A stretch of 37,005 nucleotides of DNA from the NCBI GenBank assembly GCA_017552845.1, contig JAFZOE010000239.1, positions 1-37,005 on the forward strand, read 5' to 3'. The notes under the pieces were generated by a model. It did no database searches, had not been told where the DNA came from, and worked only from the letters and a program-made list of their open reading frames with translations. The position numbers and the translations under genes are program-made. The DNA comes from Clostridia bacterium (GTDB lineage: Bacteria; Bacillota; Clostridia; Oscillospirales; Acutalibacteraceae). Shown here piece by piece: positions 25,512 to 33,216 of the stretch. The stretch's first letter is position 1, and each line of letters begins with the position of its first letter.

Positions 25512-25523
25512 TTAGTATTAAAG

Positions 25524-25555
25524 AAACCCGCAGGGAAACTTAACTCCGCGGGTTT
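25524..25555 (+). terminator. Hairpin, possibly terminator-like
   Basis: AAACCCGC pairs with GCGGGTTT over a 16-base loop containing a GG/CC extension, then TTGA. It is not clearly attached to a gene. Confidence 0.45.
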
Positions 25556-25686
25556 TGATTTTTAGAGCTTATTCGGAATAATTATTTTATTTTGTCTGTT
25601 TTTGATTATTAATAAAAAAGTTATTTATTGCAACAAATTACTATTTATTTTACACTAATATAAAATGATATTAAGGATGTGTTATT

Positions 25687-26286
25687 ATGAAAAAGATTAT
25701 TTCGATCATTCTTGCTTTGTTTATAGTGTGCGGGTATATATCGGTTGCTTTTGCATACAATCCCGACGATTTTGAAAACAAATACGGAGGCAAAGATGTT
25801 ACCGATAAAGTCTCTGTTATGGTTGATGCACCGGCATACATGCTCGATAAATGCAAGTTGATTGTTAACGGCAACGAAATAAGCGATCATATTGAAGATG
25901 TCAAGATTTACTATGACGGTAATAAAACCGACAGTCATAATGTTCAGGCACAGATACCTTTTATTACTGTTATTAAAGAACTCGGGGCAAAAGTATTTTG
26001 GTTCAGCGATAACACTGCAATAATCATATTCAGAGGAGTTCTTTTTTATCTGAATATTGATAAAAAATTTCTCGCAACTTCGAATCCATTAGGATGGCCG
26101 ATGATTAATCTGTTCCAACCACTTTTTCTTGCGGGCGGTGTATATATAGGAGAATACACGAAGCTTAAAAGAGAGTGCATAATCGACAACCGAACAGATT
26201 TTCAATTCTTTTGCGCATTAAGTGGCGGAAACATAAAAACAAATATTGATTTAGAAACCGCAACAATAACAATTGAAAGCAAATAA
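25687..26286 (+). CDS. Secreted protein with copper-amine-oxidase-N-like fold, AT-rich
   Basis: The 199-residue protein has a signal peptide (KKIISIILALFIVCGYISVAFA, cleavage near 23). The motif IPFITVIKELGAKVFWF (about 91-107) matches the hydrophobic repeat seen in copper amine oxidase N-terminal-like domains, small beta/alpha modules common in Clostridia surface proteins. No enzyme motif is present. The base composition (rich in A/T codons such as AAA, GAT, ATA) differs from the GC-rich neighbours, suggesting transfer or weaker selection. The ribosome site AAGGATG is weak. It is followed by a 14-bp stem hairpin at 26311-26346. Confidence 0.68.
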   Translation: MKKIISIILALFIVCGYISVAFAYNPDDFENKYGGKDVTDKVSVMVDAPAYMLDKCKLIVNGNEISDHIEDVKIYYDGNKTDSHNVQAQIPFITVIKELGAKVFWFSDNTAIIIFRGVLFYLNIDKKFLATSNPLGWPMINLFQPLFLAGGVYIGEYTKLKRECIIDNRTDFQFFCALSGGNIKTNIDLETATITIESK

Positions 26287-26310
26287 AACAAACTATTTGA
26301 ATAGACGAAA

Positions 26311-26346
26311 CCAAGGGTACGAAGGCTTAATAACCTTCATACCCTT
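26311..26346. repeat. Imperfect 14-bp hairpin
   Basis: CAAGGGTACGAAGG and CCTTCATACCCTTG pair with one mismatch over CTTAATAA. No T-tract follows, so it is only possibly a terminator. Confidence 0.5.
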
Positions 26347-26422
26347 GACCTTGTCCACCGCTGTTTGACAGCAAGCGCTATTATTTTGATTGCCAGTCTA
26401 TGGGAGGCAGGCGCTTTTTCGT

Positions 26423-26842
26423 TTATTTTTTCTTTCTTATCAGGTCAGCCATTTTCAGAAAATCGTTGCTTTTCATCAGGGCGATACCCGTGCCCTCATC
26501 GCCGAGCACAACAAGGCTGTCGCCCGGATTGATGCCGAAAACCTTGCGGGCCTTCGCGGGAATCACTATCTGCCCCTTTTCGCCCATTGTGACTATTCCG
26601 AAAAGGTGCTTGCCTTTCGGCGGAACCTCAAGCCCGAAGGCGTCATCCGCGCCGAAGTTGACGAGCTCGTCGAGCGTCACGCCGAAGATTTCGGCGATAA
26701 GTCTGCTCTTTTCGAGGTCGGGGACCGTCTCTCCGCTCTCCCATTTCGCGACCGCCTGCCTTGAAACACCGAGCTTTTCGGCAAGAGCCTCCTGCGTCAT
26801 GGAATTGCGTTTTCTTAAACTCAGCAGATTTTCAGCGAACAT
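26423..26842 (-). CDS. Helix-turn-helix (XRE) regulator fused to an AbrB/SpoVT domain
   Basis: The 139-residue protein has an N-terminal HTH_3 domain (about 5-57: TQEALAEKLGVSRQAVAKWE) and a C-terminal AbrB-type swapped-hairpin domain (GEKGQIVIPAKARKVFGINPGDSLVVLGDEG, about 87-117). Both bind DNA; a two-domain architecture suggests a transition-state-like regulator. The start overlaps the acyltransferase gene by 11 bases (26832-26842), with AAGGAGG just upstream, so the two are translationally coupled. Its target is unknown, though the overlap makes self-regulation of the pair plausible. Confidence 0.9.
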   Translation of the reverse strand: MFAENLLSLRKRNSMTQEALAEKLGVSRQAVAKWESGETVPDLEKSRLIAEIFGVTLDELVNFGADDAFGLEVPPKGKHLFGIVTMGEKGQIVIPAKARKVFGINPGDSLVVLGDEGTGIALMKSNDFLKMADLIRKKK

Positions 26843-27929
26843 CGGCGGCCGCCTCCTTTTCTTTCTTTTTATTGCTCTTTATTCCCAGAACGGCCCATCT
26901 CACAAAGGGTATTCTTGAAATAATCTCGTTGAGGATGAATCCCCCCGCAAAGCCGCAGACAAGGACGGTAAGATAAACCGCGAGGGCGGGAACATCCGTA
27001 TATTTTGTCAGCAGATAAGCGCTTGCCGAGAGCGGCAGATAATGGAAAACATAAAGCCCGAAACTGCGCTTTTTCATAAAGCGTGTGAAGCCGTTTTCTT
27101 TATTTCCGTATTTATACACGAGTCCGAGCGCTGCGAGGCAGAAAGTCCAGGCATAGGCGATTGCGGGAATCGAATTGAAAACGGGATTTTCGGCATAGTT
27201 GTCGCCGAAATGCAGATAAATATAAACGCCCGCGAGGATGACGGCGGCGATGCCGAGAGGAATGCCGAATCTGCTTATGCGCTCAATAACTTCATCGTGG
27301 GCGAATACAAAATATCCGAGGAAGAACGTCATAGCGTAAATGCCGAATCTGTAGCAGACGATGACGGGTGTGTTGAGAATGAAACTCGAGCCGTAAACGG
27401 GCAGCACAAGCGCGAGAGCGACAAGGATATTCGACTTGCCCGCGAGCTCATACAGTTTGCCTTTCTCAAATTTGCGGATGAACGCGAGCACCATCGAAAA
27501 CAGCCAAAGCATCTGGATGAACCAGAGCACGCCGACGCCGGAAACGGCCATAATCGGATACAGAAACGCTTTCGGTGCTTCAATTTTATCAAAGGCTCCG
27601 CTGAGCTGCATATTGAAATAGCCCTGAATCCACTGAAAAACAAACAGGCCGATTGTTGAGGGAACGAGCAGTTTTGTCGTTCTCGACTTCACGAATTCCT
27701 TTATCGTGTGATTATCAAGATAATACCTCGAGCACATGCCGGCAACGATAAAGAGCAGAATCATCATCCAGGGGTAGAGGATATACTGCAGCGAATCCTG
27801 AAATCTGAAGCGGCTTATCGGGCCGATGATGCCCGCGGAAGCCTCGGCGTTGAACATGTATATCACATGGTAGATGACGACCGAGAGTATTGTGAACGAG
27901 CGGATGTTGTCAAGGTAATGTTTTCTCAT
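26832..27929 (-). CDS. Integral membrane acyltransferase (acyltransferase 3 family)
   Basis: The 365-residue protein has about ten membrane segments. The N-terminal MRKHYLDNIRSF and ILSVVIYHVIY contain the Arg and His typical of the acyltransferase 3 family (OafA/WecH-like), which acylates peptidoglycan, exopolysaccharide or lipids. The C-terminal tail is lysine/glutamate rich (KKKEKEAAADVR). AAAGGTGGG lies 7 bases before the ATG at 27929, preferred to the codon at 27947. The overlap with the HTH-AbrB gene suggests that regulator controls this surface modification. Acyl donor and target are unknown. Confidence 0.88.
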   Translation of the reverse strand: MRKHYLDNIRSFTILSVVIYHVIYMFNAEASAGIIGPISRFRFQDSLQYILYPWMMILLFIVAGMCSRYYLDNHTIKEFVKSRTTKLLVPSTIGLFVFQWIQGYFNMQLSGAFDKIEAPKAFLYPIMAVSGVGVLWFIQMLWLFSMVLAFIRKFEKGKLYELAGKSNILVALALVLPVYGSSFILNTPVIVCYRFGIYAMTFFLGYFVFAHDEVIERISRFGIPLGIAAVILAGVYIYLHFGDNYAENPVFNSIPAIAYAWTFCLAALGLVYKYGNKENGFTRFMKKRSFGLYVFHYLPLSASAYLLTKYTDVPALAVYLTVLVCGFAGGFILNEIISRIPFVRWAVLGIKSNKKKEKEAAADVR

Positions 27930-27962
27930 AATAATCCCACCTTTCATACACCTTAAAAACCG

Positions 27963-27985
27963 GCGGGCGGTTTCGGCCTGCCCGC
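27963..27985 (-). promoter_or_regulatory. Terminator-like hairpin in the acyltransferase leader (attenuator candidate)
   Basis: GCGGGC/GCCCGC with an inner GG/CC and, on the minus strand, CGGTTTTT after it. It lies between the promoter at 27998-28026 and the start codon, so it is transcribed in the 5' leader. Confidence 0.5.
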
Positions 27986-27997
27986 TTTTACAGGCAT

Positions 27998-28026
27998 ATT
28001 ATAACCCTTGCGGCGCTCATTGTCCA
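27998..28026 (-). promoter_or_regulatory. Promoter of the acyltransferase/HTH-AbrB operon
   Basis: TGGACA (28021-28026) and TATAAT (27998-28003) on the minus strand, 17-base spacing, about 69 bases before the ATG. Confidence 0.75.
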
Positions 28027-28077
28027 CCAACCGAAGCAAACATTTTTAACATTATTTGTTAATTTGGGTTGCAAAAA

Positions 28078-28098
28078 CCCGGAGCTTAACGCTCCGGG
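28078..28098 (-). terminator. Terminator of the FGGY kinase gene
   Basis: CCCGGAGC and GCTCCGGG form a perfect 8-bp stem with loop TTAAC; the minus strand continues TTTTTG. It follows the kinase stop by 17 bases. Confidence 0.92.
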
Positions 28099-28115
28099 CA
28101 GTGTAAAGTATTTGC

Positions 28116-29696
28116 TTATCCCCCGACCGCGGCTTTTTCTGCGGCGAGGCCTTTTTTGTAATTCTCAAGGAAGACCGCAAAGCCCTTCTTATCCTCTTCG
28201 TCGGGCCTGACTTCAAAGGATTCCTGCCCGCCGAAGACTTTATTGTCAAGATAATCTTCAAGCGTTTCGCCCTCCGCTTTGTTGACGGTGTATGAGGCAA
28301 GCACTGCCTGACCCCAGGGGCCGCCCTCGCCCGCGGTTTTCATAACCGAAACGGGAGCGTTCAGCGCCGCCGCCATAACTGCCTGACCCGCAACGGGAGC
28401 CTTGAAATATCCGCCGTGGCCGAGCAGACGGTCGATTTTTACATTCTCGGCGTCAAGGATTTCCTTGCCTATGCTGAGTGTTGCCGCCGCGGAATAAAGC
28501 TGGGTGCGCGAGAAATTCGCAAAATTGAATTTTGAATCGGGACCTCTGAAAAACATCGGCTTGCCGCTCTCGAGACCGGTTATAACCTCGCCCGAGAGAT
28601 AGTTGTAGCCGACTAGGCCGCCGCAGTCCTTATCCGCTTCGAGCGCTTTCTCAAACATTTTGTCGAGCACCTTGTAAATCGAGACATCGGCGCCCATTTC
28701 TTTGCAGATTTCGGTGAATATCCCCGCCCAGGCGTCGATTTCGCCCGAGCAGTTGTTGCAGTGAACCATCGCAACGGGGCTGCCCGAGGGAGTGGTTACC
28801 ATATCGATTTCGGGATAGAGTTTCGAGAGAGCTTTCTCAAGCACGACCATAAGGAAAATCGAGGTGCCGGCTGAGATATTGCCGGTTCTCTGCGCCACTG
28901 AATTCGTCGCGACCATACCGGTTCCTGCGTCGCCTTCGGGCGGGCAGAGCGGGATTCCCGCCTTGAATTCGCCGCTCGGGTCAAGCAGGAGCGCACCCTC
29001 TTCGGTAAGAGTTCCGGCGTTTTCGCCCGCGACAAGAACTTTCGGGAGAATTTCCCTTATATCCCAAGGATAATCCGATGTAAGCGCGGTGAATTTATCG
29101 AGCATGGCCGCATCGTAATCATTGATATTGCTGTCAATCGGGAACATACCGCTCGCTTCGCCGATGCCGACAACTCTCTGACCGGTCAGGCGGAAATGGA
29201 CGTATGACGCGAGCGTGTAAATTGCCGCAATATCCTTCACGTGCTCCTCACCGTTGAGCATCGCCTGATAAAGATGCGCGATGCTCCAGCGCTGGGGAAT
29301 GTTGAAATCAAAGAGAGTGGAGAGTTTTTCGGCCGCCTCGGCGGTGATAGTGTTTCTCCAGGTGCGGAATTCGGCAAGCTGACTGCCGTCTTTATCGAAA
29401 GCGAGATAGCCGTGCATCATGCCGCTGATGCCGAGAGCTCCCGCGCTCGTGAGCTTAACGGAATATTTTGCCTCAACATCCGCCTTCAGCTTCGCGAACG
29501 CTGTCTGCAGACCGTTTCTGACCTCGTCGAGAGAGTAGGTCCAGATGCCGTTTTTATAGCTGTTTTCCCAGTCAAAAGAGCCGGAGGCGAGCGGAGTCGC
29601 TTTATCGTCAATCAGCACCGCCTTTATTCTCGTCGAGCCGAATTCGATGCCTATGCTTGTCTGCCGGGAATTGATGATATTTACTGTGTCGGACAT
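28116..29696 (-). CDS. FGGY-family carbohydrate kinase (xylulokinase-like)
   Basis: The 526-residue protein has the FGGY kinase layout: an ATP-binding domain starting GIEFGSTRIKAVLI (Glu in place of the usual Asp of GIDxGT), a sugar-binding segment SGMMHGYLAF in which Met replaces the common Gln of SGQMHG, and a GDAGTGM block with NISAGTSIF near the phosphate site. A final LLGHGGYFKAPV replaces the usual GG-x-x-x-N/Q motif. Sugar specificity cannot be read; xylulose, ribulose or a related pentose is plausible. No isomerase or transporter is adjacent. GGGAGG precedes the ATG. It is divergent from glyA. Confidence 0.85.
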   Translation of the reverse strand: MSDTVNIINSRQTSIGIEFGSTRIKAVLIDDKATPLASGSFDWENSYKNGIWTYSLDEVRNGLQTAFAKLKADVEAKYSVKLTSAGALGISGMMHGYLAFDKDGSQLAEFRTWRNTITAEAAEKLSTLFDFNIPQRWSIAHLYQAMLNGEEHVKDIAAIYTLASYVHFRLTGQRVVGIGEASGMFPIDSNINDYDAAMLDKFTALTSDYPWDIREILPKVLVAGENAGTLTEEGALLLDPSGEFKAGIPLCPPEGDAGTGMVATNSVAQRTGNISAGTSIFLMVVLEKALSKLYPEIDMVTTPSGSPVAMVHCNNCSGEIDAWAGIFTEICKEMGADVSIYKVLDKMFEKALEADKDCGGLVGYNYLSGEVITGLESGKPMFFRGPDSKFNFANFSRTQLYSAAATLSIGKEILDAENVKIDRLLGHGGYFKAPVAGQAVMAAALNAPVSVMKTAGEGGPWGQAVLASYTVNKAEGETLEDYLDNKVFGGQESFEVRPDEEDKKGFAVFLENYKKGLAAEKAAVGG

Positions 29697-29725
29697 AATA
29701 CTGCCTCCCGAAATTTATTATAGTC

Positions 29726-29754
29726 ATTATATAACAATATCAAATTGCAGTCAA
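29726..29754 (-). promoter_or_regulatory. Promoter of the FGGY kinase
   Basis: TTGACT (29749-29754) and TATAAT (29726-29731) on the minus strand with 17-base spacing; 30 bases before the ATG. Confidence 0.85.
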
Positions 29755-29776
29755 GAAACATTGTTGACATTATCGG

Positions 29777-29805
29777 TTGACAGAAGGCGGCGTAAATGGT
29801 ATATT
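29777..29805 (+). promoter_or_regulatory. Promoter of glyA
   Basis: TTGACA (29777-29782) and TATATT (29800-29805) with exactly 17 bases between; 33 bases before the ATG. The leader is short, leaving no room for a riboswitch. Confidence 0.85.
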
Positions 29806-29837
29806 TTATAATGATATTTATATGGAAGGTGATTAAA

Positions 29838-31088
29838 ATGTATTCCGATATTATGGATTCAATCGGCTTTGTCGCGAAGTATGATCCCGAAGTGGCCGAC
29901 GGAATGAACGAAGAACTCAAGAGGCAGAGAAGAAATCTCGAACTCATAGCGAGCGAAAATATTGTTTCCCCCGCGGTTATGGCGGCTATGGGAAGCATTC
30001 TTACGAATAAATACGCCGAGGGTTACCCCGGCAAGAGATACTACGGCGGCTGCGAATATGTCGATGTTGTCGAGAGCATCGCAATCGAGAGAGCGAAGAA
30101 GCTTTTCGGCGCGGAGGCGGCAAACGTTCAGCCCCACTCGGGCGCTCAGGCGAATATGGCGGCCTATGCGGCTATCCTTGAGCCCGGCGATACCGTTCTC
30201 GGCATGTCCCTCGCCCACGGCGGCCATCTCACTCACGGTTCGCCCGTCAACGCGAGCGGCAAGCTCTATAAATTCATCGCCTACGGCGTCAATGACGACG
30301 GCTTCATCGACTACGACGAGCTTGAAAAAATCGCGAAAGAGAATAACCCCAAGCTCATAGTTGCGGGCGCATCCGCATATCCGAGAATCATTGATTTCGA
30401 AAGAATTTCGGCGATAGCAAAATCGGTCGGCGCATATTTCATGGTAGATATGGCTCATATCGCGGGCCTTGTCGCCGCAGGGCTTCATCCCTCGCCGGTC
30501 CCCTATGCCGATATAGTCACGACCACCACTCATAAAACGCTCAGAGGTCCGCGCGGAGGCCTGATTCTCTGCAGAGAGGAGCTCGCCGCGGCCATCAACA
30601 AGGCGATTTTCCCCGGCAACCAGGGCGGTCCGCTCGAGCATATAATCGCGGCGAAGGCTGTCTGCTTCGGCGAGGCGCTCAAGCCCGAATTCAAGGAATA
30701 CGCTCAGAGAATCATCGATAACTGCAAGGCGCTCGCCGACGGTCTCACCAAGAGAGGCATCAATCTCGTCAGCGGCGGCACCGATAACCACCTCATCCTC
30801 GTTGACCTGAGAAACACCGAGGTTACCGGCAAGGAGCTCGAGCACAGGCTCGATTCCGTCTGCATCACCGCGAATAAAAACGCCGTTCCCAACGATCCCC
30901 AGAAGCCGTTTGTCACAAGCGGTGTCCGTCTGGGCACAGCGGCTGTCACCACCCGCGGCCTTCAGCCTGCCGATATGGATAAGATTGCGGAATACATCGC
31001 CCTTTGCGTCACAGACTACGAGGCGAACAAAGACCGCATCCGCGAGGAAGTCAACGCCCTCTGCGCCAAATACCCGCTGTATGAATAA
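29838..31088 (+). CDS. glyA: Serine hydroxymethyltransferase
   Basis: The 416-residue enzyme interconverts serine and glycine while making 5,10-methylene-tetrahydrofolate, with pyridoxal phosphate bound to K233 in TTTTHKTLRGPRGG. Other typical motifs are LIASENIVSP (36-45), NKYAEGYPGKRYYGG (57-71), and VDMAHIAGLVAAG (203-215). Length matches bacterial GlyA. GGAAGGTGA precedes the ATG at 29838; the in-frame start at 29796 overlaps the -10 box and is rejected. It stands alone, with a perfect terminator after it. Confidence 0.98.
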   Translation: MYSDIMDSIGFVAKYDPEVADGMNEELKRQRRNLELIASENIVSPAVMAAMGSILTNKYAEGYPGKRYYGGCEYVDVVESIAIERAKKLFGAEAANVQPHSGAQANMAAYAAILEPGDTVLGMSLAHGGHLTHGSPVNASGKLYKFIAYGVNDDGFIDYDELEKIAKENNPKLIVAGASAYPRIIDFERISAIAKSVGAYFMVDMAHIAGLVAAGLHPSPVPYADIVTTTTHKTLRGPRGGLILCREELAAAINKAIFPGNQGGPLEHIIAAKAVCFGEALKPEFKEYAQRIIDNCKALADGLTKRGINLVSGGTDNHLILVDLRNTEVTGKELEHRLDSVCITANKNAVPNDPQKPFVTSGVRLGTAAVTTRGLQPADMDKIAEYIALCVTDYEANKDRIREEVNALCAKYPLYE

Positions 31089-31095
31089 CAAATCT

Positions 31096-31119
31096 TCCCC
31101 CTGTCATCCGGCAGGGGGA
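31096..31119 (+). terminator. Terminator of glyA
   Basis: TCCCCCTG and CAGGGGGA form a perfect 8-bp stem, followed by TATTATT, 8 bases after the stop. Confidence 0.88.
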
Positions 31120-31152
31120 TATTATTCAGCAAGCGACGCCGCATAAAAATTA

Positions 31153-31181
31153 TTGACATTTTCTTTATTATTTGTTATATT
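31153..31181 (+). promoter_or_regulatory. Promoter of secreted paralogue 1
   Basis: TTGACA (31153-31158) and TATATT (31176-31181), 17-base spacing. The about 80-base leader holds a small AAGCG/CGCTT hairpin (31227-31239). Confidence 0.8.
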
Positions 31182-31268
31182 TAATTCCCCATTATGAATA
31201 TATATACACATAATGAAAAACCAAATAAGCGGAACGCTTAAAATATAAATAAAACGGAGGATGGAAAA

Positions 31269-32108
31269 ATGAAACAAGGCAAGAGACTTCTTTCACTCGT
31301 AATTGCTCTCACAATGGCATTCGGCATCTTTGCTTTTACTGCTCAGGCCAAGAGCAAAGCCGCGCCCCTCTCGCTCGATGTAGAGGTCAGCAGCTTTGAC
31401 AGCGGCTATACCGGCCTTGTTACCGTGGCGGTAACCGTAAAGAACACCTCGTCCAAGGATGTCAAAAACATCGTAGTCACTTCCTGCGGCTCAACCGGTC
31501 TTTGCATGTATAGGCCGATTGATAAAAATGTTGTGATTACAAATCCCGGTTCAAAGCCGGTTTCTAAAAAGAACGCAATGGCGGCCTGCCTGAAACCCGG
31601 CGGAACAATGAAATACGTTTACTGCGTGCTTCTCGGCTACCAGTATGCAAAGAACAAAGTCCCCGAGGCAACCCGTGTTATTATGCTGGAACAGCATAAA
31701 CTCCTCAAGACCAAGAATTTCCGCCCGCTTTCAATCAAGGCAAATTATGTTGAAAGCAAGGGAAATCTCACATTCGGCAGCATCAAGACCACCCTTGATG
31801 TAAAGGCATATTATAATGTAAAGGCCGCGACTTATGAGAGCATTGCCGGCGGCTCAAGCGTGGTTCAGAATAAGGCAGTAAAAACCAACGGTAACTATGA
31901 TGCGTCTGCTTCTTCAAGTTCGACAAAGAGCACGAGTGCAAAAAGCACAGGCGAAAAAAAGAATTATATAGTTGATACTCATACTATGCATTATCATACC
32001 CATAATTGTGGTGGTTTACCAACTACTTACAGAGAGGATATTTACGCCACAAAAGAAGAAATTGAAGAAATGGGATATACTCTTTGCGGCAACTGTGCAA
32101 GGCAGTAA
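31269..32108 (+). CDS. Secreted protein with C-terminal His/Cys motif, paralogue 1
   Basis: The 279-residue protein has a signal peptide (KRLLSLVIALTMAFGIFAFTAQA, cleavage near 27). About 165 residues of beta-rich sequence follow, with VAVTVKNTSSKDVKNIVVTS, a pattern of CARDB-like/Ig-like extracellular modules, and several Cys (VTSCGSTGLCM, AACLKPGG, YVYCVLLG). A short Ser/Thr/Lys linker leads to a C-terminal motif with H243, C247, C273 and C276 (H-x3-C-x25-C-x2-C), a probable zinc site also seen at the end of other Firmicutes surface proteins. Function unknown. Its paralogue at 32166-33185 is highly similar except for the linker. GGAGGA precedes the ATG. Confidence 0.82.
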   Translation: MKQGKRLLSLVIALTMAFGIFAFTAQAKSKAAPLSLDVEVSSFDSGYTGLVTVAVTVKNTSSKDVKNIVVTSCGSTGLCMYRPIDKNVVITNPGSKPVSKKNAMAACLKPGGTMKYVYCVLLGYQYAKNKVPEATRVIMLEQHKLLKTKNFRPLSIKANYVESKGNLTFGSIKTTLDVKAYYNVKAATYESIAGGSSVVQNKAVKTNGNYDASASSSSTKSTSAKSTGEKKNYIVDTHTMHYHTHNCGGLPTTYREDIYATKEEIEEMGYTLCGNCARQ

Positions 32109-32119
32109 TCAAATCAAAC

Positions 32120-32145
32120 TTCCCCCTCCCAAACGGGAGGGGGAA
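32120..32145. terminator. Bidirectional terminator between the convergent paralogues
   Basis: TTCCCCCTCCC and GGGAGGGGGAA pair perfectly over AAAC, with TTCTT on the plus side and GATTTG on the minus side; it is stronger for the plus-strand gene. Confidence 0.85.
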
Positions 32146-32165
32146 TTCTTATTATATCTTTCAGT

Positions 32166-33185
32166 TTATTCTGCGCAGTGTTTGCAAAGTTTATAGCCGT
32201 CGCTTTCGAGTTTCGTTGCGGTGGTTTCTCTGCTGACCTTGTTTGCAGTAGGCCAGTGGCCGCAGTTCTTTGAGTGATAGGTCTTTGTCGCGGTGTCAAG
32301 AATATAGGTTCTGACCGTATCTTTACCCGCTTTTGAGTTCGGCGTGGTTTTTGAAGACGACGAGCTGTTTGAGGAGGAGCCGGATGATGAACCGCCCGAT
32401 GATGAGGAACCGGAAGATGAAGATGAAGTTGTCTTCTTTGCCGAGCCGATTGTATATGATGATGAGCGAGAATCCGATGCGGCGCCGGAAGCGGATGACG
32501 AAGCGTCAGCGGATGAGGCGGAGCCGGATGAAGAACTGCGCGCAGAGGAAGCGTCGTAGTTGCCTCTGGTTCTGACTGCCGGATTCTGGGTTACGCTTGA
32601 GCCGCCGGCAATGCTCTCATAAGTCGCGGACTTGACATTGTAATACGCCTTGACATCGAGCATGGTTTTGATATCGCCGAAAGTGAGATCGCCTTTGCTT
32701 TCAAGATAATTAGCTTTGATTGAGAGCGGGCGGAAATCCTTCGTGCCGATATGTTTATGCTGTTCGAGCATGATGATGCGTATAGCCTCGGGAACCTTGT
32801 TCTTCGCATACTGATAGCCGAGGAGCACGCAGTAGACATATTTCATCGTTCCGCCGGGTTTGAGGCATGCGGTCATCGCGTTCTTTTTAATCGCCGGTTT
32901 CGCGCCGGGATTGTTTATTACTACATTGTAGTCAAGAGGTCTGAACATGCAGAGGCCCTTGGAGCCGCAGGACGTAACAACAATATTTTTGACATCCTTG
33001 CCCGAGGTGTTTTTCACGGTTACCGCCACTGTGATGAGGCCCGCATAGCCGCTTTCAAAGCTGCTTACCTCAACATTGAGCGAGAGCGGAGCCGCCTTGC
33101 TCTTTGCCTGCGCGGTAAAGGCGAAAACGCCGAAAGCCATCGTGAGCGCGATGACGATTGAAATAATCCGCCTGACCTGTTTCAT
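32166..33185 (-). CDS. Secreted protein with C-terminal His/Cys motif, paralogue 2
   Basis: The 339-residue protein matches paralogue 1 over its first about 215 residues (same signal peptide, same Cys positions, SLNVEVSSFESGY block), but the DNA differs at many codon third positions, so the duplication is not recent. It differs mainly in a Ser/Ala/Gly/Thr-rich linker of about 75 residues (about 218-292), against about 20 in paralogue 1. The C-terminal motif has H304, C308, C334 and C337 with the same x3-x25-x2 spacing. Such linkers often span the cell wall. Function unknown. ACGGAGGAAG precedes the ATG; the DUF6591-like gene ends 31 bases upstream, so both are probably on one transcript. Confidence 0.82.
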   Translation of the reverse strand: MKQVRRIISIVIALTMAFGVFAFTAQAKSKAAPLSLNVEVSSFESGYAGLITVAVTVKNTSGKDVKNIVVTSCGSKGLCMFRPLDYNVVINNPGAKPAIKKNAMTACLKPGGTMKYVYCVLLGYQYAKNKVPEAIRIIMLEQHKHIGTKDFRPLSIKANYLESKGDLTFGDIKTMLDVKAYYNVKSATYESIAGGSSVTQNPAVRTRGNYDASSARSSSSGSASSADASSSASGAASDSRSSSYTIGSAKKTTSSSSSGSSSSGGSSSGSSSNSSSSSKTTPNSKAGKDTVRTYILDTATKTYHSKNCGHWPTANKVSRETTATKLESDGYKLCKHCAE

Positions 33186-33216
33186 TTTTTCTTCCTCCGT
33201 AATATGTGAATTGGTT

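Larger units (their letters stand above)
25413..25686. other. AT-rich spacer with hairpins and a repeat
   Basis: No gene is visible between 25367 and 25686. It holds ATACAA/TTGTAT (25447-25464), GCGGC/GCCGC at about 25475-25486, the 28-bp repeat, an AAACCCGC/GCGGGTTT hairpin (25524-25555) followed by TTGA, and a run of A/T. No convincing promoter for the following gene is seen. Confidence 0.6.

Noticed and set aside
29236..29248. CACGTG core at about 29239-29244 as a third parS
   Set aside because: Only the central six bases match; flanks (TCCTT...CTCCT) do not fit the parS consensus.
29697..29837. A riboswitch before glyA or the FGGY kinase
   Set aside because: The glyA leader is about 25-30 bases and the kinase leader about 20-25 bases, too short for a known riboswitch.
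29859..31091. 410-codon open frame on the minus strand across glyA
   Set aside because: It is antisense to a full, clearly recognised SHMT gene, has no ribosome site and matches no family; an artefact of GC-rich codon use.
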